A stretch of 64,000 nucleotides of DNA from Saxidomus purpurata (taxonomy: Eukaryota; Mollusca; Bivalvia; Venerida; Veneridae): contig JAFMSR010000017.1 of assembly GCA_022818135.1 (NCBI GenBank), positions 6,744,577 to 6,808,576 on the forward strand, in the 5' to 3' direction. Shown one piece after another: positions 45,978 through 58,054 of this stretch. The position numbers were made by a program, and so were the translations under genes. How positions within the stretch are numbered: the stretch's first letter is position 1; every line of letters begins with the position of its first letter. Under the pieces are notes generated by a model. The model did no database searches. It was not told the origin of the DNA and saw nothing but the letters and a program-made list of their open reading frames with translations.

Positions 45978-46882
45978 AGGGGCACTCCATACACCAAGCA
46001 GATTACTTTAACGAAACGTAGATTATTTGTGTTTAATGAGCGTGAAATGATCTATGCCATTTTTACTACAATAACTGATAGAGGCTTTATGTAATTAATC
46101 GCATCTGTACAACAACAACTCTACATAGATTATTGAATGGTTTTGGTACTGCAGTATACTTTAAACCGTTGATTTTATCGGTAATGACTGAGAATATAGC
46201 TGAAAGTTTTAGGTAAAGTTATATTACACTGTACTTCCAACGTATCTATTATGTACGGAAGCACAGGGTGACAGGGTTTTTATATAATCACGTGCCCCAC
46301 TGATAAAAAGAAACGAAACTAAACGCCCCACGTATATAAAAAAAAAAAAGCTAAACTCTAAAAAAAAAAAAAAGATCACCTGGCCCTACCCTAAGAAAAC
46401 AAAAACGCTATACGTTGCCCACGCGATAAAAAAAAAAAAACTACCGTGGCCCTGATAAAAAAAAAACGAAAACTAACGTTATCGCGTGGCCACGCGATAA
46501 TGAAAAAAGAAAAAAAAATAAAAGTTATCGCGTTTTGTTTTTCGTTTTTTCTTTTTTAACTGGCCCCGCGACGTTTAGTTTCTTTTCTTTTTAACATCCA
46601 CCCAAAAACTCCCTTAGTTTTCGTTTTTTCTTTTTATTACCGTGGCCACGCGACTTAGTTTTCCGTTTTTTTTTTTTTTATATCACCTGGCCACGCGACT
46701 TTTTTTTCGTTTTTCTTTTTTATTATCGTGGCCATGAACGTTTGTTTTCGTTTTTTCTTTTTAATCCGTGGCCACCGAACGTTTAGTTTTCGTTTTTTCT
46801 TTTTTTTTATCCGTGGCCCGAAATACCTCTGTGCTTCCGTAATTATGTATATTTTGGGGGTTATCTATTTCGATGTGGCCCT
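45978..46882. mobile_element. TTAA-flanked MITE interrupted by a second element
   Basis: It starts after TTAA (45974-45977) with AGGGGCACTCCATACACC and ends in GGCCCT then TTAA (46883-46886). About 310 bp of MITE are left when the nested element at 46254-46841 and one target copy are taken out. The two halves then align with 53140-53508 reversed. Confidence 0.85.
46254..46841. mobile_element. TIR element filled with an inverted satellite array
   Basis: Ends TACGGAAGCACAG and CTGTGCTTCCGTA are perfect inverted repeats. ATTATG is duplicated outside (46248-46253 and 46842-46847), read continuously as ATTATGTA on both sides. The body is about ten degenerate units of roughly 45-50 bp: the palindrome GCGTGGCCACGC with an A-rich or T-rich linker (AAAACGAAAACTAAACG or its complement). 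Units before about 46525 are A-rich, and those after it are the reverse complement, so the whole is a giant foldback. No coding sequence. Confidence 0.85.
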
Positions 46883-46886
46883 TTAA

Positions 46887-47776
46887 TTAAAAGTTGAACA
46901 TGTAGCAAACATTGTATTTCATTTTTGTTGTCTCTTACTTAGGAAATAACAATATTCAGTACCTGAGATTGGGAGACAGGAAAGATTCATGCAGGAATGT
47001 ATTCTGTGATTTTCTGCTCATTACTTCCTGTTTAAATGAAAATTTGTACAAAAATATTTAAATCACCACTACAATTCATTAATAAGACAAAGTCATCATT
47101 TTGCTGCAGTTTTTAAGTATTTCTAAATCCCTAAAGGTAAAACATAGTTATGCATGAGAGTTTTTGACGAAGTAAAATGAAGTGTTTTTTAATTGTATGT
47201 AACTAGCTTTCTTTATGATATAAACGACCTTCACTTTACATAAAATCCTCTATTATTCCACACAATTTTCATGAAACCTGCAAATTAAGTGGCAGTGCAC
47301 ATATGTAAGAGACCGACGCTTAAACAGTAAAAGTCATTCTTTCATAATGATGTCCGACCAGATCCACCTCCGTTGTCAAGGTTTTAGAGTCGTTGACTTA
47401 ATATTACTGTAACCTCCGACTTAGTTCATTTAAATGGGGAAGTTGACAGTGTCTTTAGATATTCGGAGTCTAGTACTGGTTCTTCTTAGGACGAAATTTG
47501 GTAAACTGGCCAAATACGGCTGAACTTTCACAACAACTAAGTCCGACCAGAAATGATAAAAGAAAGCAAATACAGCATTTTGTTCTTGAGTGTTCGTCGT
47601 GGCAAATAAATTGTAAGTGTCAAACACCTTTTTTAACAATAGAGGTATACATGTGTAAATGAAATTATATTTCATCTCCTTCATACGAATACCATTTATG
47701 TTTACAGGTAAAGTCTAAAAGTATGTATGGCAACCCTACGCCTAATTTGAAAAAAAAAGTAGTTACTTCAACTTAT
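46887..47776. other. No gene recognised
   Basis: A minus frame at 47430-47684 (84 codons) has no recognised similarity. Confidence 0.4.
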
Positions 47777-48082
47777 TTACTCGCCGGAGTGTCCTCTGTC
47801 ATAAAATGTATACCATGTACATACAGTGAAACATGAGCTCTCAAATGTATTTAGAGCACCGGGATATGGGACTAAAATAAACCGGATAGTTTCACTTTGT
47901 TTATACCAAATCGAGATTGTCTCAAACTTCTGAACAACTTCAGGAATTTTTTTTAAAATTTCAGGCAACATGTTTTCTCTCAACAATGTCTGGTTCATGT
48001 AACTCTCTTCCACGACTTTTGAAAGTCCTTCATTTGAAAAACTTACAAGAAAATGAACAGGACTCAAACTCATATTGTTCAC
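47777..48082 (-). CDS. Unrecognised ORF of 101 codons
   Basis: The minus-strand frame has balanced composition (ESYMNQTLLRENMLPEIL, VVQKFETISIWYKQSE, RFILVPYPGALNTF) and is less repeat-like than most frames here. It could be an exon or a transposon fragment. No splice context or family could be assigned. Confidence 0.2.
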   Translation of the reverse strand: MNNMSLSPVHFLVSFSNEGLSKVVEESYMNQTLLRENMLPEILKKIPEVVQKFETISIWYKQSETIRFILVPYPGALNTFESSCFTVCTWYTFYDRGHSGE

Positions 48083-48159
48083 ATCCCACAGTTTCCTTTC
48101 ATAATATTTTTGGTGGTAATGAGAATAAACCTACCATGCTAGTAGGGTATTAGCTTTAC

Positions 48160-49500
48160 ACAAAACCTTAAAAATAGCTAAATATAAAACCCAGACTTTA
48201 AAAACCTTTAATACTTAAAATATTAGCCGATTCTACTTATAGACTGCATAATGATGACTTTCCTGTAAACGGTGTATAAATATATATATATACAATTTAT
48301 ACGCCATTTACATTTTGAAAACGATATCTTGTTATTTCTGGCTGAATATATAAAGGTCGTTTTGCTATCTGTGCAGAATGAGTTGTATTTACACTGTCGC
48401 TGATATGTAAACGCGAATTATATGCACTCTCGATAAAGTGCACATGAATGCCTGAAGGCGTAGTAATTAAAATATTATGCATTTCGCTTCCATTTTGTAT
48501 AAAAATGATTTACAGCAGTAATACGTATACTACGCATAGGCATTGACCATTTTCAAGCTACATGTATGATCGCAAACACGTTCCAATTGAGTTCCAGCTA
48601 AAGTTGATCTACTTTGCAGGCGAAAGTGGAAGCTTATGGCAGTTCAAACTGTCAAGCTAAGATAAGTCGTTTTTAAATTGGCAATACCCACGTGACTCCT
48701 TGTCCTAGAGCTCACCTACAGTTCGTTAAATCCATAAATGGGCTTACAGCAACCCGTGTGTGTAACAGTAGACGGAAAGACACAGCAAAAAAGGGCGTTT
48801 AAATGCTTTATTTCAAATCGCTCATTATTGTCACAACTATCATATATATGGTTTAAATATGAGCTACGAGCTACACCTTTAGAAAATAAATGTTTACAAG
48901 TACATTTGTATTTATGCATTTCCACCATCAATGTTACTGTATGCTATATATACTTATTTATGTAATAGTAAGAGGCTAGCGCTCCTCTTTTGGGTTTCTA
49001 TATTTGATATGTTTTTCTATTTTAGCCTCTAACTGACGTAGTGTTTGCACTACATTTAAACTTTATTTACTACATTTTATGACGTCATGCGCACACAGGT
49101 CTATAAAGTCTCGCTCTATTAAGATAGAGTGATACATAGAATAACCTGTAAGAACGTTATGGCAAAGACAGGGAACATTTTTACAATTTTAGACATTTTC
49201 ATTGGACAAAAATGTAGGGCAAAAAGTAAATGCTGTGAAAGTTGTCCGCATAAGTGGGACTTAATGTTTACTTGAATAAACTTGGTTGTATTTGCAAGGT
49301 GCATAACAGGGATCAGCTATTATTAAACTCGCATGCGAAACAGTGTGAAGAAACCGTAGAATAAACAATGTGAAATTTACTGTGAATATATATTCAAGAA
49401 GAGTATTTTCAATTATTTTTTTAAAAGCGGCCATGTTATTAGCCTTGAAAAAAAAAATTTCACTATGATATAATCATAATGTGAAAAACAGAAATTCAAT
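48160..49500. other. No gene recognised
   Basis: Short frames at 48716-48965 on both strands overlap each other and show no similarity. Confidence 0.4.
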
Positions 49501-50174
49501 CTAATACATGGAAAATACCATACCCGTCCCATTTAAACCTGAGTTTTATGTTGATTTTTTTAGTAATAGGTCAGATGAAAATATTCTACCTTTCTTAACA
49601 AGAAGAAATATATTTGTGAAAACTAAACGTAAGGCCAGATTGATATTTTGTCAGAGAGAAAAGATAAAGTTATCAAATATGAGTAATCTGCACCAAGAAA
49701 AAGTTGAAAATATATTAATAAATATAGAAATAGCAATACGTCCGAAGATTCTGTTAGCTCAGACGACTTTAAAACATATTTGGAGGAGTCTCTTGTGAAG
49801 CTAAAGGTCAGTTTTACATTAATGATTTTACGACATAGCGAGACGGATGAACAAATTGATTATTGTCGATGAAGTAAAAAAAGGAGTCTGCCATTATTGA
49901 ACCGCCATAAAAGTAATGATTATGAAAATAATGTTGCACTTTTTTTCATAGATTCTTCGGAGTTTGTATCGAGCCATCTTTGTACAATTTTCAATCACAT
50001 TTATGATAACTGTTTGTATCACAGCGCGGGGGCGAAGGGAGCTATCATACCGATTTATATGAAAGGTGATAGAAATGTTCCATCAACTTATAGAGGAATT
50101 ACTCTAGTGAATGTTATAAAGTAAAATTTTGAGAAATCGTATAAAGAAATGTTGTGGATCTGATAATATGTTTT

Positions 50175-50311
50175 TTGGGACAAACCCTATAACTGATGCA
50201 AAACTAAACCCTCTGAATTCTTTGAAAATGTAATAATTTATCATTTTACGTTCACGGAACACATAATCTATGTTTCGAGAATATAATCTGCTAGATGTAG
50301 GGAGTGCCTCT
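50175..50311. mobile_element. MITE copy inside LINE reverse transcriptase
   Basis: A short internally deleted member (GGGACAAACCCTATAAC start, TAGGGAGTGCCTC end) lies between RT codons for SDNMF and YDSQFGF. Its borders sit in T-runs and are uncertain by a few bases. Confidence 0.8.
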
Positions 50312-51339
50312 TTTACGATTCACAGTTTGGCTTTCGAAGTGGCTGTTCTACAGCTGATGCAATTTTCTTTCAAAAAGTTCTTGCCAAAAAGTCTAATCTT
50401 TTGTGTGTTTTTATAGACTATTAGAGGGCTTTCGATTCAGTAAATAGAGATGCTCTATGGGTCAAAATAATAAAAAGCGGTATTAGTTGTAAAATGTTGT
50501 AATACCCCTGCTAGCTATATTGTTCGTAAATGATATTCTTGAGTTTATGGATTTTAATACTTTAACAGATAAAGATCTGGAACTACTATCTATGTCTCTA
50601 ATATTACTTGCTGACGATATTGTGTTATTTACTACGGATCCATTAAGTATACAATCACAATTAGATAATAACATTTATCAGTACTCAAAAATGGGGTCTA
50701 GAAATTAATGTATGTAAAACCAAAGAGTGTGTATTTGAAAAACGTCTGTCAACTGCTGCGTTTGTAGATTTTTCTTTAAATGGTGAGAAAATCGAACAAG
50801 ATGACTGATTTACCTATTTAGGAATCAAATTAATGTATACAGGTAATATGTCCTATGCTTTAGAGGCTCACCATTAGCAAGCTCTGAAAGCTTATCATAA
50901 TTTAATGTCATTATTTGACAAGGTCAAACCAAATTATCATTGTTTGATACTATGGTAATACCAATTTTGTTATATGGGTCAGAGGTATCGGGTGTCTATT
51001 ATTAGAAAAAAGTAGATAAGTTACATTTTAGATTCTGTAAACATCTTGTAGGTGTTAACCAGCAAACCCCGACTTATACTATTCTCGGAGAACTTGGAAG
51101 TTTTCTTTTTCTGTAATATGTAAGGAGCGGGCTTTAAAATATTGGTTGAAAATAATGAAAAATCCTTCTTCTCTAATTCATACGATGTACCTGAAACTAA
51201 ATGACACTAATATCAATGGTTGCGCAATTCGTATACATTCTATGATATATTATCATGGTTTTACACATACAAGATTGAATTTTAACACCAATAATAAATA
51301 TTTGTCTCTTTTTAAAACACGATTGCATGATCATTTAAG

Positions 51340-51425
51340 CAAAAAAACAAAAATAATATCAAACAGGGAATGCCACGTACCAAAAACGCAGCCTCCCCAA
51401 AACGAGCCCCACAGCACCCGGAAGT

Positions 51426-51503
<78 letters not shown>

Positions 51504-51893
51504 CACACACAACCATGTACACACACAAACATACACTACCAACACACACAAGCATACAAAGCAAACACACGAGGACAAAACGAACAATTAACGGAACACA
51601 GTGGGGCACCGCCTTGGAACGGTCAGTGGCAAAAACACCACTGGGGAGCTTAAACCGGTTTATGGTGCGCACCCAACCTCACTCTTACCCCCACCATGTT
51701 CCAAAGTCACAGGACAGTGTAAATAAAAGTAATCCCTGCTAGGTGAATCTCTAACACACGCAATGGAAACAAAAAGGCATGGTATGTAAAACACAAAAAT
51801 GCTCGTGTATAAATATATAAAAGCAAACCTTGAGAACCAAAAAACGTATGTACTCAATGCATTTGCAGAAGGCAAGCACCAAGAGAAACACCC
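51340..51893 (-). mobile_element. 5'-truncated retroelement copy inside the LINE
   Basis: Full 3' part of the family, ending with AACACCCTTAAG sequence. TTAAG occurs on both sides (51335-51339 and 51894-51898). Contains the purest CA repeat of the family. Confidence 0.85.
51427..51500. repeat. Perfect CA microsatellite
   Basis: An uninterrupted (CA)n of more than 30 units inside the retroelement, much longer than in its sister copies. Confidence 0.95.
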
Positions 51894-52345
51894 TTAAGAT
51901 TGGTCTGCATCTATACAAACTAGAGTATTATTGTAAGTTTAAAAAATATTTTGTATTTGAGAGCTATCTTAGAGCTATCATTGTAAACGTTGATCTCAGG
52001 AAACATTTAAGTCGCTTAAGATTGAGTTCACCTAATTTAAATTTGAAGCAGGTCGCTTAAATGGAATTGATAGAGCTAACAGGTTCTGCAAACTATGTAG
52101 CCAAAATGTGGTTGGATCTGAGTTGCATTTTATGTTAAGTTGCACAAAATACATGAAAGAATACTCTGCAAAACATATTAAATTCTTGAACTTTGGATAT
52201 ATTTGTCACCTATCTGTTTGTTGTTGTGTTTGTATATGTTTGTTGATATATGTATTTATTTGTTTGTTTTCGACATACATATATGTGTATATGGCCAAAG
52301 GCATTTTCTATGCTGATTGCCAATAAACTTGTATTGACTTTAAAT

Positions 52346-53135
52346 GTGAGAGACAAAAGTTACAAGGTTTAAATCGTAGTACACCTAATTTTGAACCAAC
52401 AATAGTACTATTATTGTAATATGAAAATAAAAAGTGTGCTCTAAAAAAGGGAAATCACGCAAGTATACTCGAAAGAGATATTATTTCTATAAATACATTA
52501 ATATGGCAGTTTTCAACTTTCCGTCTTTTGAAAAGAAAGGTCATTTAGAGCTGGACAATGCAATCAAAAGAACGCATCCACCACTACGTATTCTGGGATG
52601 ATTTGGATGAAGGGTGAATTCTAATATAAAAGTTTATGTTTGTCACTGTTTTCTAACAAATTCTCCCAGCTTCTCGTCGTACCCTAGGTCTCCAAAAAGG
52701 TTTCTTCTTTGTTAAGATTAAGTCTGCTAGCCTTACCATCGTGACACCACGGACAAGCATAGTTTGAGGTGCAGTCATTCAGACATTGCAAGTTCAGACA
52801 ATTTAGATTTCCTCCGTACTTTAGACCCGTCCCCAGAAAGTTTAATTTGGATGCGCTGATCATCAGACAGGTTTATTGTAACAGTTTCTATGTAGCGTAA
52901 TAGATTTTACTAAATGCTAACAAAAGCCCCGAGTATATTGCCTGGACAACGGGAGTTATCAATGTTTGAATTGATCTGAAACCTTACATTCTGATGCGGT
53001 TTCGCTAAATATCCTGATTTAATTAGTTTGATAGTTATGTAAATGGCTTTGATTCATGGGTCATTCTAAGAGTCATGGAGAAAGTTTTGTTTGACACATA
53101 ATTGTGCTTAAGGTATTCCTTTATGTATTATCACT
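52346..53135. other. No gene recognised
   Basis: No supported feature. Confidence 0.4.
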
Positions 53136-53139
53136 TTAA

Positions 53140-53508
53140 AGGGATACACCCTATAACTGATGTCGAACTAAATAATCTCCAAAATATAAATAATAGATAC
53201 TTTGGAAGTAATTTAACTTAACCTAAAAGTTTTAGCTATTTATTCCCAGTCATTATCGATAAAATCGGCGGTTTAAAGTATACTACAGTACCGTAAACGA
53301 TTCAGTAATCTATGTAGAGTTGTTGTTGTACAATAAAAGGGTGGATGCGATTTATTACAGACAGCCTCTATATTGATTAATTATGCTAAAATAAGGCATT
53401 TTCGCCATAGGTTCTTCTTAGAAATTGTATCTATATATCATGTTACGTTCATTGAACACATAATCTATGTTTCGAGAATATAATCTGCTAGATGTAGGGA
53501 GTGCCTCT
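53140..53508. mobile_element. TTAA-flanked MITE, full-length reference copy
   Basis: A 369-bp element between TTAA at 53136-53139 and TTAA at 53509-53512. Ends AGGGATACACCCTATAAC and TAGGGAGTGCCTCT form a short imperfect inverted repeat. No coding frame. TTAA duplication points to piggyBac-type transposition. Confidence 0.85.
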
Positions 53509-53512
53509 TTAA

Positions 53513-54500
53513 AGACATGTTTACTTCGAACAACTGTGCTATGAAATCCTTATACCTTTTGATGTACCGATACTTGTACACTACCATAATAATCATTTGC
53601 AGAAAAAGTAGTACCCCTTTTGCATTTTAAACAAAAATGATAGAATGACTAATGCCTGTACGTATGAAGTGCCGCTACATAGTTCTAAATTAAATGTAAA
53701 GCGTTTAATCTACAGTGTAGGTAACGCAGACACTGCCTCGTATAGAGCCAGCTTGAAATACATACACTAAAAAGTGGTATACTTAACATTCATAAAAGTA
53801 TCACAAGATGGGGGCATCAATCAACTGCACATTTCAAGTTTCAGCCACTGACATCTTTATCATGATCTTAATCCGTTGTCACATTAAGTCTTTAAATTAA
53901 TTTATAACTGTCATGTGATCATGCAAGCACATGACTTGGATACATCGCGGGTCTTTTTTTACAAAAACTATATTTATTTATGAGTTCGATATCTTCTTAT
54001 AAAACTAACTTGTATAAAGATTGGGCACTTGGAAACTAAAATAATGATAATAATGATAGAAATAATATTGAAGATAAATAAGGGCATTTACAGATTTTGA
54101 AAGTTATCGGAACTTTTCTAAGTTGACAAAATTCAATATATGCACTTAATTATATTTAAAGTGTGAATAACAAATGGAATTTTTCTCATTTTTACTTATT
54201 ATTATACACTATACTAATCGGAAAGCCTTCTAGAAAGTAACACCCTGTTTTTGCACTGCAATATGTGTCAACAGTATAAATGTGCGTATTCGTATAATAA
54301 CTGACAGTGTAATTAAATATATGCATGGATAGAAATATTACCTTCGGTGAGATATCAAAGTGGCGGAGATAGCATCTTTCCCAACAAGATAAGGTAAGTT
54401 ATGTTAAAGTAAATCAGTAAACTTAGATGGTGGACTGATTTCACCCGTCAACATTCTCAAATAAAACGATGCAAAATTACGTTAACAGTAAGAAAATAAT
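53513..54500. other. No gene recognised
   Basis: No supported feature. Confidence 0.4.
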
Positions 54501-54504
54501 GATC

Positions 54505-54538
54505 ATTTAGTTTGATATCAGTTATGGGGTATGTCATT
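54505..54538. mobile_element. TTAA MITE terminal fragment
   Basis: TTTAGTTTGATATCAGTTAT then GGGGTATGTCAT, ending before TTAA (54539-54542). Confidence 0.5.
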
Positions 54539-54570
54539 TTAATGTAGCTGGCTTGAAATCTTTGTAGCCT

Positions 54571-54613
54571 TTCATTAATTCAGGGTCACGGGTTCGACTC
54601 CTGCTACCACCTA
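54571..54613 (+). repeat. tRNA-like 3' half (B-box), probable SINE relic
   Basis: GGGTCACGGGTTCGACTCC followed by TGCTACCACC has a perfect Pol III B-box (GGTTCGACTCC) and looks like the T-arm and acceptor 3' strand of a tRNA. The matching 5' half and A-box are not found upstream, so it is not a working tRNA gene. Confidence 0.35.
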
Positions 54614-55560
54614 TAATTAACTTTTGCAAAACTATATTTTACCCACATCTAGTACAGATAGTACAGTGCGAGTCAAACAGAAGGAAATACCAATATATTT
54701 TTTTGCTATCGTTGCGATTTTGCGATCGGTTTCTTCCTTCATAACTTCGGGCACTGACACGGGCTATGTTTTTATTGCTTTTAGAATCAAGTTTGCCTGG
54801 AAGAAACTGAAAGTCTTAATGTTGCAAATAAACAGATTGTCAGATGCAAGTAAACTAATTTCACAAATTGACAAATGATAAAATAAAGCAAGAAAAAAAA
54901 CAGCAACAAGTGACTGTACATTTGTCTGCCATGGGCCCGGTATCAAACAAGTAACCGTTAGAACCTTCTAGAATGAAAACACAACCAGGCACATTTGTAA
55001 CCTACACATATCCGCTTGGCCCGCAATATGATTGGATTGCTGATGGTCATCAATTGGGTGGGGGACTCGTCTGATTCATCGATAAGAAAATCGCATTCTT
55101 AATCAAAACTAAGAGGCTTTCGTTCCGGTCACTCGAAAGTTAATTTCTTAAACTCTGTATTCAAACTATGACCTATACATTGCCCTTGAACACAGCATTT
55201 CGTCATATTTTCTAATTTTCAAGGGCTGAATCAATTTTATTTTTTCAAATATTATTCTCAGTCGACATGTCAAGTTTCAAGAAACTCTATGAAAGGGAAC
55301 AATTTGACCCTATATACATATACATACATAACTGTAGCAAATGACAAAGTTGTTGGTTTCGGCGTAAGAGTAATATCCCGTTATAATTTAACCGAGAGGG
55401 CACCAGAACTGATACATTCAACGTTCAAATAATGAAAATATAGAGCATAATTGTAATCAAGTTTTATACTATGCTTACAAATAAATTACTGTGTTATATC
55501 AGTGAAGTTTATTACTACTATTTTCAGAGATGCAAACATGAATATATAATCAAGCTTCTT
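54614..55560. other. No gene recognised
   Basis: The frame at 54624-54878 has no recognised similarity. Confidence 0.4.
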
Positions 55561-55562
55561 TT

Positions 55563-56561
55563 TAGCTCACCTGGCACAAAGTGAGTTATAAGTTTGCTTT
55601 CCGTCCGGGGTCCATTTCCATCAAACGACATCTCTGAAACCACTGGGCAAATGTTGATGAAACTTTGCATAAAGCTCTATCAAAGTTGTTCAAAGAATTC
55701 CATTCCATGCAGAACTCTGGTTGCTATGGCAACATATAGGAAAAACTTTAAAAATCTTCTTCTCTGAAACCACAAAGCCTTGAGCTTAGATATTTATCAT
55801 GTAGTATTGTCAAGTGAACCTCTACCAAGATTGTTCAAATTATGACCCCTGGGTCAAAATTGACCCCGCCCGGGTGGTCACTTAGTTTTGCATTGGCGTA
55901 TATAGGAAAAACTTCTTCTCTGAAAACACAAGGCCTGGAGCTTAGATATTTAGCATGTGGCATTGTCTGTTTGACTTGTACCAAAATTGTTCAAATTATG
56001 AGCCCCGGGTCAAAATTGACCCTGCTCGGGGGTCACTTGGTTTGACATAGGCTTATATGGGAAAAAATTAAAAATCTTCTTCTCTGAAACCACAAGGCTA
56101 GAGCTTAATAATTTAGCATGTAGCATTGTCTAGTGGACCTCTACCAAGATTTGTCAAATTATGAGCCCGTCTGGAAGAGGCGGGGGGGGGGGGTCACTTG
56201 GTTTTATATAGGCTTATATAGGAAAAACTTTAAAAATCTTCTTCTCTGAAACCACAAGGCCTAGAGCTTTGATATGTAGCATGTAGCATTGTCTAGTGGA
56301 CCTCTACCAAGATTGTTCAAATCATGACCCCCTGGTCAAAAGTGACCCCGTCTGGAAGGGGGAAAGCACTTGATTTCACATAGGCTTATATAGGGAAAAC
56401 CTAAAAAAACACACAAGGGCGACAGACAGATAATAGATATTTGAAATGTTACTTAGCATTGTGTAGTGGACCTCTACGAATAATGTTAGAATCATGACCC
56501 CTTTTATTATGGCAAATGGTAGTCAGGTGAGCGATATAGAGCCATCATGGCCCTCTTGTTT
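55563..56561. repeat. Dispersed AGCTCACCTGG repeat, second full copy
   Basis: Same ends and same internal tandem units as 40619-41668, without the CGTCCGTCC part and with a poly-G run at 56180-56192. Confidence 0.85.
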
Positions 56562-56563
56562 AA

Positions 56564-56656
56564 AGGGAAATACCCTTTGACTGACCAAACTAAATAACCC
56601 AAAAAACATAAATAATAGAATCTTTGGAAATATTATAACATAACCTAAAAGTCCCT
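56564..56656. mobile_element. Minimal 93-bp TTAA MITE
   Basis: AGGGAAATACCCTTTGAC ... CCTAAAAGTCCCT between TTAA (56560-56563) and TTAA (56657-56660). The shortest complete member, abutting the end of the preceding repeat. Confidence 0.8.
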
Positions 56657-56934
56657 TTAATCCTTTAGTAGATTATGTTTCATAGTGAAAATAAGCTTTC
56701 ATAGCAGAATTTTGTTCTTAAATGATAGTTAGCAAAATAAGCCCTTATAAATGTTTATTAGTAATCTAATTAAAGGCCCAATACTAAGCTCCAGATAGAT
56801 ATGTTTCATCACGTATTTTCATGTATCTTACACATGTTAATATAACTTTAGCAAGAATGAAGTGCCACTTTTAAGCGATAAATTAAACTTTTGACTATTT
56901 TCAGCAAAACAAAAGCCATGTCTTTTTATGCCCT

Positions 56935-57745
56935 CGGTAGGTGGCATATTGAAATCGCACCGCCCATGTGTCTGCCCTAACTTTTGTGTGTGTCCTAACT
57001 TTGTCATGCAATGAAGGATTTAAAAAAAACTTGGCACAAAATGCTCAGCACATCAAGACGATGTGTCGCGTGCAAGACCCACGTCCATAACTCAAAAGTC
57101 AAGGTTACACTTAGAGTTCGAGAGAAATAAAATCCTGTATATAATATGCACACATTTGTGTCCAGGCTGTAACTTTGTCATGCATTGAAGATTTTGAAAC
57201 AACTTGGCACAAATATTAAACACATTAAGACAACGTGTCATGTGCAAGACTCACGTCACTATCTCAAAGGTAAAGGTCACACTAAGTCTTTATAGGTAAT
57301 GGAATCCTGTATATATACATACTTTCGTGTCCGGACTTTAACTTTGTCATGCATTGAAGGATTTTAAAATAACTTCGCACAAATGTTATGCACATTAAGG
57401 CGATGTGCACATAGAGACACACGTAGAGTTTGAAAGCAGTATAATCCTGTATATATGCACATTCGTGTCCGGACTGTAACTTTGTCATGTATTTATTGAT
57501 TTTAAAATAACTTGGCACAAATGTTCATCTCATTATGACGATGTGGTGCGTGCAAGACCCACGTCCGTACCTCAAAGGTCAAGGTCACACTTAGAGTTTA
57601 AAGGTAAAAAATTTGTATGCATGGTTACTCGGTCATGCATGGAAGGATATTAAAATTGCATGGTACAATTGTTGAGCACAATGAAAGGATACAGACTATG
57701 AGCCATCTCTTTCGGGGGCATCCGCTACTTATGTCGGACAGCTCT
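56935..57745 (+). repeat. Dispersed repeat with about 150-170-bp tandem units
   Basis: Four units with TAACTTTGTCATGCATTGAA, AACTTGGCACAAATG and GTGCAAGACCCACGTCC blocks. Ends in GGGGGCATCCGCTACTTATG and GGACAGCTCT, the complement of the border at 29560. Confidence 0.8.
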
Positions 57746-57943
57746 ATACATATATATACATTTGTATAGTTTACAATACTCGCTATATATTAGAATATTT
57801 GAGAAAACATTGCTTGTCAATCATGTTTTTATAACATATTCTCAGATGTGTGTTGACTTTTGAAAAAATAGACACCTCATTTTTTAGATATTGTATCTTT
57901 TACTTCTTTTTCGTATTCGTTTCATTTTGTCAATTACATTGTA

Positions 57944-58053
57944 GGAGGAAAAACCAGCATCATACATGTATTGTCACCAAAGGCTTCACATCTGAAAATG
58001 CATACTTTTGCTACGTGAAACAACCCGTTGTTGACATGAAAGATAACCAGTAA
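57944..58053 (+). CDS. Possible terminal exon, unrecognised
   Basis: A pyrimidine-rich tract ending CAATTACATTGTAG precedes an open stretch reading RKNQHHTCIVTKGFTSENAY then FCYVKQPVVDMKDNQ and TAA. This could be a last exon, but no partner exon was found and the family is unknown. Confidence 0.2.
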
Positions 58054-58054
58054 A

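Larger units (their letters stand above)
49508..52345 (+). mobile_element. LINE remnant, interrupted by two younger elements
   Basis: Order along the element: a linker before RT (49508-49798); the RT start with EFVSSHLCTIFNHIYDN, GAIIPIYMKGDRN and YRGITLVN (49960-50120); QFGFRSGCSTADAIFF (50325-50370); FIDY and AFDSVNRDALW (50410-50460); LLADDIVLFTTDPLSIQSQL, the catalytic ADD box (50600-50665); and a thumb region. A zinc knuckle follows (FCKLCS ... ELHFMLSC, 52090-52145), then a 3' end AATAAACTTGTATTGAC. A stop replaces a residue before AFDSV, and several frameshifts are present. A MITE (50175-50311) and a retroelement (51340-51893) are inserted. Confidence 0.85.
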
